From the NCBI RefSeq assembly GCF_049671045.1, contig NZ_JBATUH010000021.1:1-59767 (forward strand): DNA of 59,767 nt, read 5' to 3'. The position numbers and the translations under genes are program-made. This stretch comes from Parvibaculum sp049671045. Its GTDB lineage: Bacteria; Pseudomonadota; Alphaproteobacteria; Parvibaculales; Parvibaculaceae. Below the pieces are notes generated by a model. It was not told the origin of the DNA, searched no databases, and saw only the letters and a program-made list of their open reading frames with translations. Position 1 is the first letter of the stretch, and each line of letters opens with the position of its first letter. Positions 17,279 to 26,149 of this stretch are shown piece after piece.

Positions 17279-18571
17279 TCACGCGCAGACGGAATAGTCC
17301 GCGATCGACGCCTTCTTCATCTCGATGCTGAAGCCCGGCACAAGCGGCGCGAGATAGCGTCCCTTCTCGACGATGCAGGGCGACACGAAGTGCTCGTGCA
17401 GATGATCGACGAACTCGATGATGCGCCCGTCCATCGTGCCCGAAATGGCAAGGTAGTCGATCATCGACAGGTGCTGCACATATTCGCAAAGGCCGACGCC
17501 GCCGGCATGCGGCACCACGGGTTTTCCGAACTTCGCCGCCAGAAGCATGATCGCCAGATTCTCGTTGAGCCCGCCCACGCGCGCGGCGTCGATCTGCACG
17601 ACGTCGATCGCCTCCATCTGGAGGAACTGCTTGAACATGATGCGGTTCTGGCACATTTCGCCGGTCGCGACCCGGATCGGCGCGATGGCATCGCGGATTT
17701 CCCTGTGGCCGAGAATGTCGTCGGGGGCGGTCGGCTCCTCGACGAACCAGGGATCGAATTCGGCGAGCGCGCGCATCCAGCCGATCGCCTCATCGACCTC
17801 CCATACCTGATTGGCATCGACCATCAGCTTCATGTCCGGGCCGATTTCCTCGCGCAGGATGCGGCAGCGCCTGATGTCGTCCTGAAGGTTCTTCCCGACC
17901 TTGAGCTTGATATGGGTCCAGCCTTCCGCGCGCGCCTTGCGGCTCAGCATACGGAGCATTTCGTCGTCATAGCCGAGCCAGCCGGCGGATGTCGTATAGG
18001 CGGGATAGCCCGATGCGAGGAGCCTCGCCCGCCGCTCGTCCTTGCCGGCCTGCACATTTTCGAGGAGGCGGAGCGCTTCCTCCGGTGTCAGCGCATTGGT
18101 GAGATAACGAAAATCGACGCAGCTCACGATCTCTGCCGGCGTCATGTCGCCGACCAGTTGCCAGACCGGCTTTCCGGCGGCGCGCGCCCAGAGGTCCCAT
18201 ACGGCATTGACGACGGCGCCCGTTGCGAGGTGAATCACGCCCTTGTCCGGGCCGAGCCAGCGAAGCTGGGAATCGCCCGTGACATGGCGCCAGAAGCCGG
18301 CCATGTCGGCCTTGATCTCGGCCAGCGAAAGGCCGATCAAGCGTGGCATGATCGCGTCGATGGCGCGCACGCAGAGTTCATTGCCTCGCCCGATGGTGAA
18401 GGTGAGGCCATGTCCCTCAACTCCGGGGATCGAGGTTTTCAAAGTGAGGTAGGCGGCGGAATAATCGGGATCGGCGTTCATGGCATCCGAGCCATGCCGT
18501 CCGGCCGACGTCGGAAAGCGAATGTCGTAGCTTTGCCAGCCGTCGATCTTCAGTCCGTCGAGCACGTTCAC
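17279..18571 (-). CDS. fucD: L-fuconate dehydratase
   Basis: A 430-residue enolase-superfamily enzyme that dehydrates L-fuconate to 2-keto-3-deoxy-L-fuconate. Every active-site residue of Xanthomonas FucD is found with a constant +4 offset: K222 and K224 (KLKVG), D252 (VDANQ), E278, E305 (TGEMCQ), D328 and H355 (PHAGG). It is transcribed away from the IclR regulator and the rest of the fucose operon. The start is a GTG at 18569-18571; a second GTG at 18563-18565 has a better-placed GGGAG and may be the real one. An 11-bp inverted repeat overlaps this start. Confidence 0.95.
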   Translation of the reverse strand: MNVLDGLKIDGWQSYDIRFPTSAGRHGSDAMNADPDYSAAYLTLKTSIPGVEGHGLTFTIGRGNELCVRAIDAIMPRLIGLSLAEIKADMAGFWRHVTGDSQLRWLGPDKGVIHLATGAVVNAVWDLWARAAGKPVWQLVGDMTPAEIVSCVDFRYLTNALTPEEALRLLENVQAGKDERRARLLASGYPAYTTSAGWLGYDDEMLRMLSRKARAEGWTHIKLKVGKNLQDDIRRCRILREEIGPDMKLMVDANQVWEVDEAIGWMRALAEFDPWFVEEPTAPDDILGHREIRDAIAPIRVATGEMCQNRIMFKQFLQMEAIDVVQIDAARVGGLNENLAIMLLAAKFGKPVVPHAGGVGLCEYVQHLSMIDYLAISGTMDGRIIEFVDHLHEHFVSPCIVEKGRYLAPLVPGFSIEMKKASIADYSVCA

Positions 18572-18600
18572 TCCCGATGAATGTTTTATGAGTGAATGTG
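18563..18600. promoter_or_regulatory. Inverted repeat at the fucD start
   Basis: CACGTTCACTC (18563-18573) and GAGTGAATGTG (18590-18600) form an 11-bp dyad with one mismatch around a 16-bp spacer. It overlaps the first codons of fucD and lies in the divergent fucD/iclR region, a natural place for repressor binding. The protein that binds is not known. Confidence 0.4.
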
Positions 18601-18606
18601 TATGTC

Positions 18607-18619
18607 ATATATAAAACCA
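18607..18619 (+). promoter_or_regulatory. Shared 13-bp motif, copy 1 (fucD/iclR intergenic)
   Basis: ATATATAAAACCA lies between the divergent fucD and iclR genes, 37 bp before the iclR start. The identical 13-mer is found at 19488-19500 upstream of the fucose operon. Two exact copies in the two promoter regions of one pathway suggest an operator, most simply for the adjacent IclR protein. Confidence 0.5.
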
Positions 18620-18655
18620 CTTCGTCCACTGTGATCCGAGCAGGAAACTGAAACC

Positions 18656-19465
18656 ATGGCCAAGAAAACCTCGGCAAAGCTCCCGGCGGCGGAGGCTGCG
18701 GCCGAGTTCCCGAGGGAAACGGGGCGCTATTCGGCCCCCGCGCTCGAAAAGGGGCTCGATATCCTGGAGTACCTTTCGGAACGCGGCGATGGCTCGACGC
18801 TGGCGCAGGTCGCCGACGGCATCGAGCGCACCAAGGGCGAGATATTCCGCATGCTCGCCGTTCTGGAGGCGCGCGGATATGTGGAGCGCGAGGACGAGCG
18901 CTACCGGGTGACGGACAAGCTCTTCCGGGTCGGAATGCGGCGCCCGAAATATCGCGCGCTCGCCGATATCGCCACGCCGCTCATGCGCGACTTTTCGGAA
19001 GCGACGCGCTATCCCTGCCATCTCGCCATTCCGACCGGCGGCCAGATCGTCGTCATCGCGCGGGCGGAGGGGCCGGACCTCGTGGGCGTGACGGTCCGCA
19101 TCGGCTATCGCCAGCCATTCCTCGTCACAGGCTCCGGCTACTGCCTGCTCTCCTTCATGTCGGAAGCGAGCAGGCTCAGGGCCTTCGAGGCGATCCGGGC
19201 CGAGAATGACAGCGTCGACTGGGCGGCGCTCGAAACCCGCCTCGCGCAGATCCGCAAGCAGGGCCGGGTCGTCGAGCCGAGCCGCATCATGGACGGGGTC
19301 TGGGACGTCTCCTGCCCGATCCTCGGGCCCGACGGCAAGAGCGCCGTCGCGGCGCTTACGGTTCCCTATGTCCGCCTCGTTATCAATCCGGTCACCCCGG
19401 AGGCGGTGGGGGACGCGCTGTGCGAAACGAGCGCACAAATATCCGCCGCGCTCGGCGCTCTCTAG
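18656..19465 (+). CDS. IclR-family transcriptional regulator
   Basis: A 269-residue IclR protein: N-terminal winged HTH at about residues 25-85 (ALEKGLDILEYLSE, LAQVADGIERTKGEIFRMLAVLEARGY) and a C-terminal effector domain (about 100-265). IclR proteins usually control sugar-acid and aromatic catabolism in response to a pathway intermediate. It lies between fucD and the fucose operon, so it most likely regulates both, with fucose, fuconate or 2-keto-3-deoxyfuconate as candidate effectors. An AGGA lies 14 nt upstream of the ATG. Confidence 0.9.
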   Translation: MAKKTSAKLPAAEAAAEFPRETGRYSAPALEKGLDILEYLSERGDGSTLAQVADGIERTKGEIFRMLAVLEARGYVEREDERYRVTDKLFRVGMRRPKYRALADIATPLMRDFSEATRYPCHLAIPTGGQIVVIARAEGPDLVGVTVRIGYRQPFLVTGSGYCLLSFMSEASRLRAFEAIRAENDSVDWAALETRLAQIRKQGRVVEPSRIMDGVWDVSCPILGPDGKSAVAALTVPYVRLVINPVTPEAVGDALCETSAQISAALGAL

Positions 19466-19487
19466 TTTACATATAAAATAGCAACGT

Positions 19488-19500
19488 ATATATAAAACCA
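19488..19500 (+). promoter_or_regulatory. Shared 13-bp motif, copy 2 (fucose operon promoter)
   Basis: Exact repeat of ATATATAAAACCA, 35 bp before the first gene of the operon. A related CATATAAAATA lies at 19470-19480, so the site may be bipartite. A small hairpin, TGGCT/AGCCA, follows just before the ribosome binding site. Confidence 0.5.
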
Positions 19501-19534
19501 GAGGGGTGGCTAAAAAGCCAGACCGGGGGGGCAT

Positions 19535-20563
19535 ATGCTTGCGCGAAGTCGATTGCTCGGCCAATCGGGGGTCGAGGTGTCCGAACTCGGGTTCGGCGCC
19601 GCGCCGGTCGGCAATCTTTATCGCCGGATGAGCGATGAAACGGCGGGCGAGTTGCTTGCGGAGGCGTGGGGCGACGGTATCCGCTATTTCGACACGGCGC
19701 CGCTTTACGGCTTCGGCCTGAGCGAGGAGCGGATCGGCAAATTCCTGCGCAGGGTGCCGGCAGGCGAAGCCGTCATTTCCACCAAGGCAGGGCGCCGGCT
19801 CAGGCCCAATGCGGCATGGCACGCGGAGCGCGAGAATTTCATCGATGCCGCGCCATACGAACCCTGGTTCGACTATTCCTATGACGGCGTCATGCGCTCC
19901 TTCGAGGACAGCCTCGTCCGGCTGGGCGTCGACAGGGTCGACATTCTCTTCATGCACGATATCGGCGTGGCGACGCATGGCGAAGAGGCGCATCCCTCGC
20001 TGATGAAGACCGCCATGGAAGGCGGCTACCGCGCGCTCGACGAATTGCGTCGCGACGGCCGCGTGAAGGCGATCGGCCTCGGCGTCAATGAATGGCAGGT
20101 CTGCGCCGAGGCGATGGATCATGGCGACTGGGACTGCTTCCTTCTCGCGGGCCGCTACACGCTGCTCGAGCAGGAGCCGGTCGAGCATTTCCTGCCACGC
20201 TGCGAGAAGGACGGCATCGGCATCATCATCGGCGCGCCTTTCAATTCGGGCATCCTCGCAACCGGACCGCGCGAAGGCGCGCGCTACAATTACGGGCGGG
20301 CGCCGGAGGAAACGCTGCGGCGCGTTGCGAGCCTTGACGATCTGTGCCGCGCGCATGGGGTGCCGCTCGCTGCCGCCGCGCTGCAATTCCCGCTGGCGCA
20401 TCCCGCCGTGGCATCCGTCATTCCCGGCATGGCGAGCGTCGCGGATCTCCAAAGCTGCCTCGCGCTCGCGGCGCATGTCATTCCCGGCGCCTTCTGGGCC
20501 GATCTCGCGGCGCGGGGGCTCATCCATCCTCGCGCACCCGTTCCGGCGGGGCCCGCTGCATGA
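19535..20563 (+). CDS. Aldo/keto reductase, probable L-fucose dehydrogenase
   Basis: A 342-residue AKR with the catalytic tetrad visible: D53 and Y58 (DTAPLYGFGLSEERIG), K84 (STKAGR) and H141 (LFMHDIG). The family includes NAD(P)-dependent L-fucose and D-threo-aldose 1-dehydrogenases, which make the 1,5-lactone. Its position directly before a lactonase fits that first oxidation step. A GGGGGGG stretch precedes the ATG. The stop overlaps the next start (ATGA), as across much of this operon. Confidence 0.88.
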   Translation: MLARSRLLGQSGVEVSELGFGAAPVGNLYRRMSDETAGELLAEAWGDGIRYFDTAPLYGFGLSEERIGKFLRRVPAGEAVISTKAGRRLRPNAAWHAERENFIDAAPYEPWFDYSYDGVMRSFEDSLVRLGVDRVDILFMHDIGVATHGEEAHPSLMKTAMEGGYRALDELRRDGRVKAIGLGVNEWQVCAEAMDHGDWDCFLLAGRYTLLEQEPVEHFLPRCEKDGIGIIIGAPFNSGILATGPREGARYNYGRAPEETLRRVASLDDLCRAHGVPLAAAALQFPLAHPAVASVIPGMASVADLQSCLALAAHVIPGAFWADLAARGLIHPRAPVPAGPAA

Positions 20564-21462
20564 GGATCGACGCGCACCAGCATTTCTGGCGTCTCGGCAA
20601 TGGCTATTACGGCTGGCTGACGCCGGACCTTGCGCCGATCAATGTGGACTTCGGTCCGGCCGAGCTTCTGCCGCACATGATGGGCGCGAATGTGGACGGC
20701 ACCGTGCTCGTGCAGGCAGCGGCCGATATGCGCGAGACGGAATTCCTGCTCGGGCTTGCGGCGGAGCATGGCTTCATTCGCGGTGTCGTCGGCTGGGTCG
20801 ACATGGAAAGCGGGGAGTGCCGCGCGCAACTCCGCCGCCTCGCTGAAAATCCCGTCTTCAAGGGCATAAGGCCGATGATCCAGGACCTGCCGGACAGGGA
20901 TTGGATGTTGAAGAGTGAACTCGATCCGGCATTCCGCACACTGATGGAGCTTGGACTCAGTTTCGATGCGCTGGTAAAGCCGGAGCATCTCGACAATCTC
21001 GCCATTCTCGTCCGGCGATATGACGGGCTTTCCTTCATCGTCGATCACGGCGGGAAGCCGGACATTGCGGGGGAAGGCGGGAAGGGCGATGGGTTCGACG
21101 CCTGGGCGGAGCGGATGGCGCGCCTTGCGACGGCGCCGAATGTCGCCTGCAAGCTTTCCGGCCTCGTCACGGAAGCGCGGCCCGGCGCCGGGCTTGGCGA
21201 CCTCGCGCCATATCTCGACCATCTCTACGACGTCTTCGGTTCGGCGCGCCTGATGTGGGGAAGCGACTGGCCCGTGCTCCTTCTCAAGGGCAGCTATGCG
21301 GGCTGGTTCCGCATCTTCGCGGAATGGGCGGCGGGAAAATCCGCCGAGGACCGGCGCAATTTCTTCGGCGCAACGGCCGCGCGCTGGTATCGCCTTGACT
21401 TGCAGCCCGGCACGCAGCCCGAGGCGCCTCGCGGCACGCGCGCGCAAGACGGAGCCCGATGA
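20560..21462 (+). CDS. Amidohydrolase-family L-fuconolactonase
   Basis: A 300-residue amidohydrolase_2 protein. The N-terminal DAHQHFW gives the HxH metal ligands H6 and H8, and the C-terminal WGSDWPV carries the conserved Asp. COG3618 members of this type hydrolyse L-fucono-1,5-lactone and related sugar lactones. The upstream AKR would supply the lactone and FucD would take the fuconate. The chosen ATG overlaps the AKR stop; the frame is open further upstream but only as an overlap with that gene. Confidence 0.88.
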   Translation: MRIDAHQHFWRLGNGYYGWLTPDLAPINVDFGPAELLPHMMGANVDGTVLVQAAADMRETEFLLGLAAEHGFIRGVVGWVDMESGECRAQLRRLAENPVFKGIRPMIQDLPDRDWMLKSELDPAFRTLMELGLSFDALVKPEHLDNLAILVRRYDGLSFIVDHGGKPDIAGEGGKGDGFDAWAERMARLATAPNVACKLSGLVTEARPGAGLGDLAPYLDHLYDVFGSARLMWGSDWPVLLLKGSYAGWFRIFAEWAAGKSAEDRRNFFGATAARWYRLDLQPGTQPEAPRGTRAQDGAR

Positions 21463-22577
21463 CCATGGCCCGGATCGAGCGCGTGGAAATCCTGAAAGTG
21501 CCTCTGGCGCCGAAGACCGCCCGGACCGATGCCATCCAAAGTTTCGTGTGTCAGGAAACGATCATCCTGCGCATCCACGATGCCGATGGTGCGGTCGGCG
21601 CGGGCTACAGCTACACGATCGGCACGGGCGGCTCTTCCATCCTCGCTCTTCTGGCCGATCATCTGGCGCCGAGACTCATCGGCGCGGAGGCCGAGGCCAT
21701 AGAGAGCATGTGGTCCGACCTCAAGTTTCACACCCATGCGACCACGGTTGGCGCGATCACTTCGCTTGCGCTGGCTGCCATCGACACGGCGCTCTGGGAT
21801 CTGCGCGCGCGCCGCGCCGCGATGCCGCTTCATCTGCTCGCAGGCGGCGCCAGGAAGAGCATTCCTCTCTACACGACCGAAGGCGGGTGGTTGCATCTTT
21901 CCGAAGATGCGCTGATCGAAGAGACGCTCGAAGCGCGCCGCCAAGGCTTTTCGGGCGCGAAGATCAAGATCGGCAAGCCGTCCATCGCCGAGGATATGAG
22001 GCGGCTCGAGGCTGTGCGGGACGCCGTGGGGCCCCGCTTCGAGATCATGACCGACTGCAATCAGGCCTTCCGGGTCGACGAGGCGATCAGGCGGGCGCGC
22101 CAAATGGAAGCTCTCGACATTGCATGGATCGAGGAGCCGCTGCCGGCAGACGACATTGCCGGGCATGTCAGGCTCTCCGCTCTCACATCGCTTCCCGTGG
22201 CAGTGGGAGAGTCGATCTATTCGATCCGCCATTTCCGCGACTACATGCAGCAGGGCGCGTGTTCGGTGGTGCAGGTCGATGTGGCGCGCATCGGCGGCAT
22301 CACGCCGTGGCTCAAGGTTGCCCACGCGGCAGAGGCGTTCAACCTCGCCGTTTGCCCGCATTTTCTCATGGAGCTTCATGTGGCGCTGGCCTGCGCCGTG
22401 CCGAACGGGAGATGGGTCGAGTTCATTCCGCAGCTCGACGACATCACCGCATCCGGCATGACGATCGAGAACGGCCACGCCATTCCCTCGGAGGAGCCGG
22501 GCCTCGGCATCGACTGGGACTGGGATGCGATAGACGCGCGGCGGGACAGCTATTTCGACATCAGGCGGCCGGGTTAG
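21459..22577 (+). CDS. Mandelate racemase/muconate lactonizing family protein (acid-sugar dehydratase-like)
   Basis: A 372-residue enolase-superfamily protein with a full active site: K168 and K170 (KIKIGK), D199 (TDCNQ), E225 (EEPLP), E251 (GES), D274 and H301 (CPHF). The KxK plus His arrangement points to sugar-acid dehydratase or epimerase chemistry. It is clearly different from FucD, which is already encoded in the cluster. It may act on a second sugar acid from the same glycan, such as L-galactonate, D-arabinonate or a galactarate lactone. The exact substrate cannot be read from the sequence. It overlaps the lactonase gene by 4 bp. Confidence 0.8.
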   Translation: MTMARIERVEILKVPLAPKTARTDAIQSFVCQETIILRIHDADGAVGAGYSYTIGTGGSSILALLADHLAPRLIGAEAEAIESMWSDLKFHTHATTVGAITSLALAAIDTALWDLRARRAAMPLHLLAGGARKSIPLYTTEGGWLHLSEDALIEETLEARRQGFSGAKIKIGKPSIAEDMRRLEAVRDAVGPRFEIMTDCNQAFRVDEAIRRARQMEALDIAWIEEPLPADDIAGHVRLSALTSLPVAVGESIYSIRHFRDYMQQGACSVVQVDVARIGGITPWLKVAHAAEAFNLAVCPHFLMELHVALACAVPNGRWVEFIPQLDDITASGMTIENGHAIPSEEPGLGIDWDWDAIDARRDSYFDIRRPG

Positions 22578-22585
22578 GGGCGATC

Positions 22586-22915
22586 ATGCAGCGAATGGGA
22601 ATGGTCATTGGCGTAAGGCCCGAAAAGATCGCCGAATACAAGCGATTGCACGCGGCCGTCTGGCCGGAAGTGCTGGACATGATCTCGGCCTGCAACATCC
22701 GCAACTACACGATCTTTCTGCGCGAGCCGGAGAACCTCCTTTTTTCCTGCTGGGACTATGTGGGCACCGATTTCGAGGCGGACATGGCGCGCATGCGGGC
22801 GCATGAGCCGACGCAGCGCTGGTGGGCATTGACCGACCCCTGCCAGCAGCCGCTTGCAAGCCGCGAGGCGGGCGAACACTGGGCGCGCATGGAGGAGGTG
22901 TTCCATGTCGATTGA
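22586..22915 (+). CDS. L-fucose/L-rhamnose mutarotase (RhaM/FucU-like, DUF718)
   Basis: A 109-residue protein of the L-rhamnose mutarotase family: MGMVIGVRPEKIAEYKRLHA, then the VWPEVLDMI and NIRNYTIFLRE segments. It interconverts the anomers of a 6-deoxysugar, which speeds oxidation by the dehydrogenase. Given the cluster, L-fucose is the likely substrate. It overlaps the following SDR gene by 11 bp. Confidence 0.85.
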   Translation: MQRMGMVIGVRPEKIAEYKRLHAAVWPEVLDMISACNIRNYTIFLREPENLLFSCWDYVGTDFEADMARMRAHEPTQRWWALTDPCQQPLASREAGEHWARMEEVFHVD

Positions 22916-23654
22916 GGGAGCGGGCGGAAGGCTTTCGGGCAAGCGCATATTGGTGACGGCGGCGGCGCAGGGCATGGGGCGCGCAGCCGTGCAGGCGTTC
23001 CGGCGCGAGGGCGCGGAAGTGATTGCAACCGACCGCGACGCGGAAAAGCTCGCGACGGTCGAAGCGGCGCGACTTCTTCCGCTCGATGTGACCGATGCGC
23101 GCGCCATCGAAGCGCTGGCGGCGGAGATCGGCGCGGTCGATGTTCTCTTCAACTGTGCCGGCTTCGTTCATCACGGAACGATCCTCGATTGCGACGAGGA
23201 CGACTGGGAGCGCTCGCACGCGATCAACATCCGCTCGATGTACCGCATGTGCCGCGCGTTCCTGCCGGCGATGATCGCGGCGGGCGGCGGGTCGATCATC
23301 AACATGTCATCGGTCGCGTCCTCCATCATCGGCGTGCCGAACCGTTTCGCCTATGGCGTGACGAAGGCGGCCGTCATCGGCCTTACGCGCTCCATCGCCG
23401 CCGATTTCGTCACACAGGGCATTCGCTGCAACGCCATCTGTCCGGGAACGGTCGATACGCCGTCTCTCGACGAGCGCATGCGCGCGCAAGGCGACTACGA
23501 AGCCGCCCGCGCCGCCTTCATTTCCCGTCAGCCCATGGGCCGCATCGGCAAGCCGGAAGAGGTCGCCGAATTGCTGGTCTATCTCGCCAGCGATGCCTCG
23601 GCCTTCATGACCGGCAGCACGCTCGTCATGGATGGCGGCTGGACAAACACATAG
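22905..23654 (+). CDS. SDR oxidoreductase, probable 2-keto-3-deoxy-L-fuconate dehydrogenase
   Basis: A 249-residue classical SDR with the dinucleotide motif TAAAQGMGR (18-26), NCAG, the catalytic S136 and YGVTK (Y150, K154). In the non-phosphorylating fucose pathway this enzyme oxidises 2-keto-3-deoxy-L-fuconate to the 2,4-diketo acid. I used the ATG at 22905 because GGAGGAGGTG precedes it. A 12-bp gap separates it from the FAH-family gene that would use its product. Confidence 0.87.
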   Translation: MSIEGAGGRLSGKRILVTAAAQGMGRAAVQAFRREGAEVIATDRDAEKLATVEAARLLPLDVTDARAIEALAAEIGAVDVLFNCAGFVHHGTILDCDEDDWERSHAINIRSMYRMCRAFLPAMIAAGGGSIINMSSVASSIIGVPNRFAYGVTKAAVIGLTRSIAADFVTQGIRCNAICPGTVDTPSLDERMRAQGDYEAARAAFISRQPMGRIGKPEEVAELLVYLASDASAFMTGSTLVMDGGWTNT

Positions 23655-23665
23655 GAGACAGGCCG

Positions 23666-24553
23666 ATGAAACTCTTGCGCTATGGCGAACGAGGAAAGGA
23701 AAGGCCGGGGGCGCTCGACCGGCAGGGGCGCATACGCAGCCTTGCCGGGCTCATCGACGATATTCAGGGCGACTATCTCGTTCCGGCGGAGCTTGCTCTG
23801 CTGCGATCGATCGATCTCGAGACGCTGCCGATCGTCACCGGGACGCCGCGTCTCGGCCCTTGCGTGGCGAATGTGGGCAAGTTCATTTGCGTCGGGCTCA
23901 ACTATGCCGATCACGCGGCCGAATCCGGCATGGAGACGCCGAGCGAGCCCGTGCTGTTCTTCAAGGCGACGAGCGCGATCTCGGGTCCGAATGACGATGT
24001 CATCATTCCCCGCAATTCCAGAAAGACCGATTGGGAGGTCGAGCTTGGCGTCGTGATCGGGCAGGAGGCGCGCTACGTGTCCGAGGCCACGGCGATGGAC
24101 CATGTCGCGGGCTATTGCGTCATCAACGATCTTTCCGAGCGCGAATTCCAGCTCGAGCGCGGCGGACAATGGGTGAAAGGCAAGAGCGCCGACACGTTCG
24201 GCCCCATAGGCCCCTGGCTCGTGACGAAGGACGAGGTGCCCGATCCGCACGACCTGCCCATCTGGCTCGAACTCGACGGGCGCCGCGTCCAGAACAGCAG
24301 CACACGGATGATGATTTTCGGAATTCCGTTTCTGGTGAGCTACATCTCGCAATTCATGAGCCTCCAGCCGGGCGACATCATTTCCACCGGCACGCCGCCT
24401 GGCGTCGGGCTCGGCATGAAGCCGGAACCCGTCTATCTGCGCGCGGGGCAGGTCATGCGTCTCGGTATTGACGGGCTCGGCGAGCAGCGGCAGCGGACCG
24501 TTCGCGCCGAGAGCGCCGAAGAACGTCTTCTTGCCGGAGTGGCGGCGCGATGA
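23666..24553 (+). CDS. Fumarylacetoacetate hydrolase-family protein, probable 2,4-diketo-3-deoxy-L-fuconate hydrolase
   Basis: A 295-residue FAH-fold enzyme. ICVGLNYADHAAESG begins the catalytic domain (about 75), with the metal ligands in DWEVELGVVIG and GYCVINDLSERE. In this pathway the FAH enzyme cleaves 2,4-diketo-3-deoxy-L-fuconate into pyruvate and L-lactate. It is bounded by the SDR and by the fucosidase (4-bp overlap), which supports that role over aromatic degradation. Confidence 0.87.
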   Translation: MKLLRYGERGKERPGALDRQGRIRSLAGLIDDIQGDYLVPAELALLRSIDLETLPIVTGTPRLGPCVANVGKFICVGLNYADHAAESGMETPSEPVLFFKATSAISGPNDDVIIPRNSRKTDWEVELGVVIGQEARYVSEATAMDHVAGYCVINDLSEREFQLERGGQWVKGKSADTFGPIGPWLVTKDEVPDPHDLPIWLELDGRRVQNSSTRMMIFGIPFLVSYISQFMSLQPGDIISTGTPPGVGLGMKPEPVYLRAGQVMRLGIDGLGEQRQRTVRAESAEERLLAGVAAR

Positions 24554-26019
24554 ACGGAGAAAGCAGAATGACTTACGCGCCCGAACTTCAATCGCTCAAC
24601 AACCGGCCTCTGCCTGAATGGTACGATGCCGCGAAGTTCGGCGTTTTCATTCATTGGGGTGTTTTTTCGATCCCGGCTTTTGCGCCGCAGCTTGGAAGCA
24701 TTTCGGATGCGTTCAAGCTCGAATATGATCGCGCCGTGGCGATGGTGCCTTATACGGAATGGTATGCGAATGCAATCAAGGTGCCGGGCACGCCTTCGGC
24801 AAAGTTCCATGAAGAGCATTACGGCAATGCGCCGTATGAGAATTTCAAGGAGCCGTTTCTCGAGGCGCTGAAACAGTGGGACCCGGCCCAGTGGGCCGAG
24901 ACGTTCCGCGACGCCGGGGCGCGGTATGTCGTGCTGGTGACGAAGCATCACGACGGGTTCTGCCTCTGGCCGAGCGCGGTTCCCAATCCCCATCGTCATG
25001 GCTGGCACAGCGGCCGCGACATTGTGGGCGAGCTTGCCGCCGCCGTGCGGGCGGCCGGCATGCGCTTCGGTGTCTATTATTCCGGCGGCATCGACTGGAC
25101 CTTCAATCCGGAGCCCTTGCGCACCATCGCGGATTTCGTCGGCTCCGTGCCGGGCGGCGACTATCCGCGCTATGCGATGGCGCAGACGCGCGAACTCATC
25201 GAGCGCTACGAGCCGAGCGTGCTCTGGAACGATATTGCCTGGCCGACCAAACTTGATGAGCTTCTGCCGCTTTTTGCCGATTACTACAACGCGGTGCCGG
25301 ATGGCGTCGTCAACGATCGCTGGCCTCATGTGAACTGGGGCACGAAGGTGATGCGGACGAAAGTTGGACGCAGGATTTTCGATCTGATCGCCAAACGTCA
25401 CATCAGGCGCAACCCGGACGCGCTCGACGGCATGATCCCGCCCGTCGTTCCGCATAGCGACTTTCGCACGCCGGAATATGTGCGCTTCTCGACCATTCAG
25501 TCGAAGAAGTGGGAAGCGACGCGCGGCATGAGCTACTCCTTCGGTTACAACCGTCTGGATCGCGAAGCCGACTACCAGCCTTCGGAGCAGCTTTTGTCCG
25601 ACTTCATCGATGGCGTTTCCAAGGGCGGCAACCTGCTTCTCAATATCGGCCCGCGGGGAGAAGACGCGCAGATTCCGCAGGCGCAATTGTCGCGCCTCAG
25701 GGATTTCGGCGGCTGGCTGCGCCGCAATGGCGAGGCGATCTACGGCACGCGGCCCTGGTTGCAGGCCGAGGCCGAGACGGCCGATGGCCTTTCCATCCGC
25801 TTTACCGACAAGGGCGGAGAAATCAACGCGATCGTGCTCGGGCGGCCCGCGGGCGAGGAACTGCGGATCAGGAATTTCAATTTCGCCGGGCGCGCAAGGC
25901 GCCTCGAGGACGGGAGTCCCGTCACATTGCATCAGCAAGGGGACGATCTCGTCCTCGGCTTCACGAGGCCGCTCGCGGGTGATTTCGCGCCGGTCGTCGT
26001 CATGACACCGGAGGCGTGA
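24550..26019 (+). CDS. Alpha-L-fucosidase, GH29
   Basis: A 489-residue glycoside hydrolase family 29 protein. The barrel starts FGVFIHWGVFSIPAF, followed by VLVTKHHDGFCLWPS and the nucleophile segment PSVLWNDIAWP (D228). A C-terminal beta domain begins near residue 400. There is no signal peptide, so it should act in the cytoplasm on imported fucosides. It closes the catabolic part of the operon, overlapping the FAH gene by 4 bp. A second possible start at 24568 also has a GGAG. The released L-fucose would enter the pathway encoded upstream. Confidence 0.93.
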   Translation: MNGESRMTYAPELQSLNNRPLPEWYDAAKFGVFIHWGVFSIPAFAPQLGSISDAFKLEYDRAVAMVPYTEWYANAIKVPGTPSAKFHEEHYGNAPYENFKEPFLEALKQWDPAQWAETFRDAGARYVVLVTKHHDGFCLWPSAVPNPHRHGWHSGRDIVGELAAAVRAAGMRFGVYYSGGIDWTFNPEPLRTIADFVGSVPGGDYPRYAMAQTRELIERYEPSVLWNDIAWPTKLDELLPLFADYYNAVPDGVVNDRWPHVNWGTKVMRTKVGRRIFDLIAKRHIRRNPDALDGMIPPVVPHSDFRTPEYVRFSTIQSKKWEATRGMSYSFGYNRLDREADYQPSEQLLSDFIDGVSKGGNLLLNIGPRGEDAQIPQAQLSRLRDFGGWLRRNGEAIYGTRPWLQAEAETADGLSIRFTDKGGEINAIVLGRPAGEELRIRNFNFAGRARRLEDGSPVTLHQQGDDLVLGFTRPLAGDFAPVVVMTPEA

Positions 26020-26149
26020 ACGGAACCACGAAATTCGCGCCTTCGATATCGAATCAGGGGAGGCCGCCACATCGCGCAACGAAGGGTTTGAGAGGTGAGT
26101 TGCGGAGTGCGGAAGGAATGTTCGATTTCAATTCAATGGAGGGGAGGAA

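Noticed and set aside
18605..20527. A 640-codon minus-strand open frame across iclR and the AKR gene.
   Set aside because: It is a shadow of two recognisable plus-strand genes and matches no family.
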